A DNA stretch of 26,349 nt from JAOZTV01 sp965371805 (GTDB lineage Bacteria > Acidobacteriota > Aminicenantia > UBA2199). This document shows positions 24,203 to 26,349 of the stretch, one piece after another. The position numbers were made by a program, and so were the translations under genes. Within the stretch, counting starts at the first letter, position 1, and every line of letters begins with the position of its first letter. The notes below the pieces were generated by a model. That model was not told where the DNA came from. It did not search any database and saw only the letters and a program-made list of their open reading frames with translations. Location: the NCBI GenBank assembly GCA_965371805.1, contig CBDUZW010000073.1:1-26349 (forward strand), given 5' to 3'.

Positions 24203-24622
24203 ATGTTTAAAAAGTATGCAGCGTTATTATTAGTTTTATGTTTTGTGGTACCTGGAATTTTATCTGCAGTTGAAAAAAAATCTGCAAAAACTGACCAATT
24301 GATTGTTTGGACAAGTGGAGACAAGGAAGTTGGAATGAAGGTCGTCGGTATGTACGGTTTTTATAGTAAAAAAATGAAATGGATGGATAATGTTCATATT
24401 CTTATCTGGGGTCCTTCAGGTAAATTATTAATTGAAGACAAAGAACTTCAGGCTAAAGTAAAGAAACTTCAGAAAATAGGTGTGGAATTTCTCGCCTGCC
24501 AGGCTTGTTCAGATATGTACAAAATTTCTGATCAATTAAAAGCCTTAGGTGTTGAAGTAAAGTATGCAGGTCAGTATCTTGCAGATGCACAAAAAAAGGG
24601 ATGGTATGTACTTACTTTTTAA
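24203..24622 (+). CDS. exported DsrE/DsrF-like family protein
   Basis: A 139-residue protein with a signal peptide (1-~22, ending GILSA) followed by a DsrE-like fold: LIVWTSGDKEVGMKVVGMY, VHILIWGPSGKLL, then LQKIGVEFLACQACSDMY with C99 and C102, and VEVKYAGQYLADAQKKGWYVLTF. DsrE-family proteins handle sulfur or act as small thiol carriers; the conserved CQAC segment is typical of the sub-family found as exported 'DsrE family' proteins, whose role is not well defined. It has its own extended -10 promoter, a doubly hairpinned leader, strong AAGGAG and a Rho-independent terminator, so it is a tightly framed single-gene unit. A redox or sulfur role is inference from fold and cysteines. Confidence 0.85.
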   Translation: MFKKYAALLLVLCFVVPGILSAVEKKSAKTDQLIVWTSGDKEVGMKVVGMYGFYSKKMKWMDNVHILIWGPSGKLLIEDKELQAKVKKLQKIGVEFLACQACSDMYKISDQLKALGVEVKYAGQYLADAQKKGWYVLTF

Positions 24623-24644
24623 AAATTCTTAAAACTCACCTTCC

Positions 24645-24668
24645 AAACCTCCCAAAAAGGGAGGTTTT
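24645..24668 (+). terminator. Rho-independent terminator of the DsrE-like gene
   Basis: AAACCTCCC (24645-24653) pairs perfectly with GGGAGGTTT (24659-24667) across a five-A loop and continues in T. It lies 23 bases after the stop codon. Confidence 0.8.
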
Positions 24669-24683
24669 AAAAGCTAAAAAAAG

Positions 24684-24714
24684 CCCCTACAATTTTTCCA
24701 GGATAAAGTAGGGG
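24684..24714. repeat. second hairpin, CCCCTAC/GTAGGGG arms
   Basis: CCCCTAC (24684-24690) and GTAGGGG (24708-24714) with a 17-base loop. The arms match those of the palindrome at 15302-15329, so this is probably another, more diverged copy of that dispersed element. Confidence 0.45.
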
Positions 24715-24787
24715 TAACCTTTACATTTTATAATAAATCCTTTTCCCATTAGTTCCTCATATATATTCTTTTTCTAATCATTTTTTA

Positions 24788-24796
24788 TGTTAGAAT
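24788..24796 (+). promoter_or_regulatory. extended -10 for the esterase at 24803
   Basis: TGT followed by TAGAAT (24791-24796). The -10 ends six bases before the ATG, so the predicted start point coincides with the ATG. No convincing -35. Confidence 0.4.
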
Positions 24797-24802
24797 ATAA
24801 AA

Positions 24803-25552
24803 ATGAGAGATATAATGAATATAAAAAAAATGAATCTTAGCGTCTTTATCTTTTTAAGTCTGATGACAACTTTATCATATACAAGACCCCAAATGGAATT
24901 TCCCCAAGTTCCCGGAGTTCACAGAATGACTTTAAATGAAGCAGATGGTAAAACCATCCGTTATGTAATATCTATTCCTTCATCTTATGGTAAGTCAAAA
25001 AAAACACCTCTTGTAATGACGCTTCATTATGGTGGTAGAGTCACTCCCTATTATGGACAATCTTACTTAAATATTTTGACTGGACCTGCTCTCAAAGATC
25101 TGGGAGCTATTATCGTTTCACCTGATTGCCCAGGGAAAGGTTGGACTGATCCATATTCTGAAAAAACTATTATATCTCTTTTGGATCTAATTCAGGAAAA
25201 ATACAATATTGACAATAAAAGAATTCTGCTCACCGGATTTAGTATGGGAGGAGTTGGTACATGGCATATTGCTGCAAATCATGCTAATCGATTTACTGTT
25301 ATTCTGCCAATTTCTTCAATGTCACGTATAAAAACTTTAAAGAAGATCAAAAACCTTCCAATATATATAATTCATAGTAAAAAAGATGAAATATTTCATT
25401 TTGAAAAAGTTGAAGCTATGGCAAAGCAATTAAAAGCCCAGGGACTGTTGGTAAAGTTCGTTGCACTGGAAAAAACCAGTCATTATCATACCAATAAATT
25501 TGTTCCTGCTCTTAAAGATGCTGTTCCCTGGATAAAAAAAAACTGGAAGTAG
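24803..25552 (+). CDS. secreted alpha/beta hydrolase, PHB-depolymerase/phospholipase-carboxylesterase-like
   Basis: A 249-residue protein. After a signal peptide (hydrophobic NLSVFIFLSLMTTLSY) come VMTLHYGG (oxyanion region, ~71-78), IIVSPDCPGKGW, nucleophile elbow GFSMGG with S147, WHIAANHANRFTVILPISS, the acid D195 in HSKKDEIFHF and the histidine H227 or H229 in TSHYHT. This is the complete triad of a small esterase similar to LpqC/PHB-depolymerase-type and carboxylesterase enzymes. The substrate is unknown. No Shine-Dalgarno precedes the ATG at 24803, and the -10 TAGAAT ends six bases before it, so it may be leaderless. An alternative ATG at 24815 has a weak GAGA upstream. It is the third signal-bearing hydrolase of this fold in the window besides the S9 peptidase. 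Confidence 0.85.
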   Translation: MRDIMNIKKMNLSVFIFLSLMTTLSYTRPQMEFPQVPGVHRMTLNEADGKTIRYVISIPSSYGKSKKTPLVMTLHYGGRVTPYYGQSYLNILTGPALKDLGAIIVSPDCPGKGWTDPYSEKTIISLLDLIQEKYNIDNKRILLTGFSMGGVGTWHIAANHANRFTVILPISSMSRIKTLKKIKNLPIYIIHSKKDEIFHFEKVEAMAKQLKAQGLLVKFVALEKTSHYHTNKFVPALKDAVPWIKKNWK

Positions 25553-25728
25553 AATTCATAAAAAAATATCATGCCTTAGCCCGAAATTCAAGAATCTGTC
25601 AGAGAATAGACGATAAACTGACACAAGGATATTCTATTAAAAAAAACGCTTCCTCCGTTCAGCAATTTCTACTAATGTGTCCGGCACGTTTTTAATTGGA
25701 AAACTTTTCATAAACTATGACAATACTG

Positions 25729-25734
25729 TATAAT
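25729..25734 (+). promoter_or_regulatory. -10 element for the Mfd-like gene
   Basis: A consensus TATAAT whose end is six bases before the ATG at 25741. A weak TTTTCA at 25705-25710 could be the -35 at 18-base spacing. Confidence 0.4.
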
Positions 25735-25740
25735 CAAGCA

Positions 25741-26304
25741 ATGCCTTTAGACAATATAATTATTAAAAATATACCGATTTATGAAGAAAACAGTGATATT
25801 CCGCTTCAAATGCAGCCTGAATTTATACCACTCTTTACTGCAAATCTCTTCAGAAAGAAAGAAAAAAATATAATTCTCATTACAGAGGAGAGTGTTGACC
25901 TGTATAGAGTTAAAGAGGAGCTCAGTACCTGGTGCGGATTCCTCTCTGTAAAAGCTGACCTGCACATCCACAAACTCCCGTGGGAAGATCCCTTCATAAA
26001 TAACAGGGTTGATACAGCGTACACTGCAGACAGAATAAAGCTTCAGAACTCAATTAACGGCAAAAAGAAGATAATCATAATAACCACTATTTCAGCCCTG
26101 AGCATGAAACTTGAAACGGAATTTGATACAGGAAGACTTTTCAGGGTTTTTAAAAAGGGTCAGAAATTATCCAGGCATGAATTCAGAAAAATGCTTCAGG
26201 AATCAGGCTACAGAGAAACAAAAATAATCGCAAAAACAAAAGATATGGTACGTACTGGCAACAGCATACTGTTTTATGCACCTGAATACGACTATGCGAA
26301 TTGA
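25741..26304 (+). pseudogene. N-terminal fragment of an Mfd-like transcription-repair coupling factor
   Basis: The frame (187 codons from the ATG at 25741; an ATG at 25717 lies upstream of the -10) resembles the N-terminal UvrB-like region of Mfd. It has PLFTANLFRKKEKNIILITE (module like the degenerate nucleotide-binding region), KLPWEDPF (Mfd's 'lowercase' LPxxExxPY position), IITTISALSMKL (the TTxxAL step) and SRHEFRKMLQESGYRETKII. Next is VRTGNSILFYAPEYDY, where Mfd has a VRGGIxDIFPP-type segment. The frame ends with AN and TGA. In the next frame the bases read RIE, as expected of Mfd's RIEFFGD, but a TAA follows within two codons. So the reading frame is shifted and then lost; the RNA-polymerase-binding and helicase domains (normally ~800 more residues) are absent from the window. 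Confidence 0.6.
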
Positions 26305-26349
26305 ATCATAAAAAAACACTTTAAACTACTACTGGTTGCGTCATAAAAA

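Noticed and set aside
1..26349. CRISPR array, intact tRNA, rRNA or transposase gene
   Set aside because: No regularly spaced repeats of CRISPR type, no complete tRNA fold, no rRNA-like segment and no transposase or integrase motif was found.

Overview
This window looks like chromosomal sequence from an AT-rich, two-membraned (Gram-negative-type) bacterium. Many products carry signal peptides or a lipobox, two look like outer-membrane beta-barrels, and a signal peptidase II is present. The mix is reminiscent of Acidobacteriota/Aminicenantes-like or Bacteroidota-like genomes: tricorn protease homologue, S9 glutamyl-endopeptidase type peptidase, 6-bladed propeller protein with a GRNGEGPEEF-type blade, choice-of-anchor D repeats, and several secreted alpha/beta hydrolases. 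That placement is a guess from family content; no rRNA or other phylogenetic marker is present.

Layout. 1-3170: small orphan ORF with a CTG start, SWIM zinc-finger protein, helical-repeat protein, and a dead rhuM gene. 3171-5225: accessory-looking patch with an initiator-tRNA fragment, a secreted alpha/beta hydrolase of clearly higher GC, and a zinc-ribbon/L7-L12-CTD/membrane protein; two copies of a 34-base repeat bracket it. 5226-9148: esterase with TPR tail, propeller protein, GH25 lysozyme, frameshifted lspA. 9193-13515: two-gene minus-strand unit encoding a small beta-barrel and a 1243-residue modular surface protein with three 116-residue repeats. 13912-15130: DUF554 membrane protein, then an exported AhpD/CMD-like protein whose signal peptide is out of frame. 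15352-21327: divergent pair of large exported peptidases (S9 and tricorn/S41), ending in a strong hairpin. 21460-22684: HMA-domain lipoprotein coupled to an outer-membrane channel-like protein. 22937-26349: inositol-phosphatase family enzyme, small hypothetical protein, DsrE-like exported protein behind a structured leader, a secreted esterase, and a truncated Mfd-like N-terminal region.

How the genes fit together. Most products act outside the cytoplasm. Two large peptidases, three or four esterase/hydrolases, a lysozyme and modular surface protein suggest degradation of external polymers or peptides, but nothing shows they form one pathway. By eye, GC falls in two classes: about 45-50% for the hydrolase at 3559 and the block 15352-22684, and about 30% for most other genes.

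Most notable are (i) two genes whose N-terminal signal/membrane segments lie one base out of frame at homopolymer tracts, (ii) three genes without a Shine-Dalgarno whose ATG sits exactly six bases after a -10-like hexamer, suggesting leaderless mRNAs, (iii) a doubly hairpinned leader in front of the DsrE-like gene, and (iv) relics (rhuM, tRNA-fMet fragment, Mfd fragment) that point to past rearrangement.
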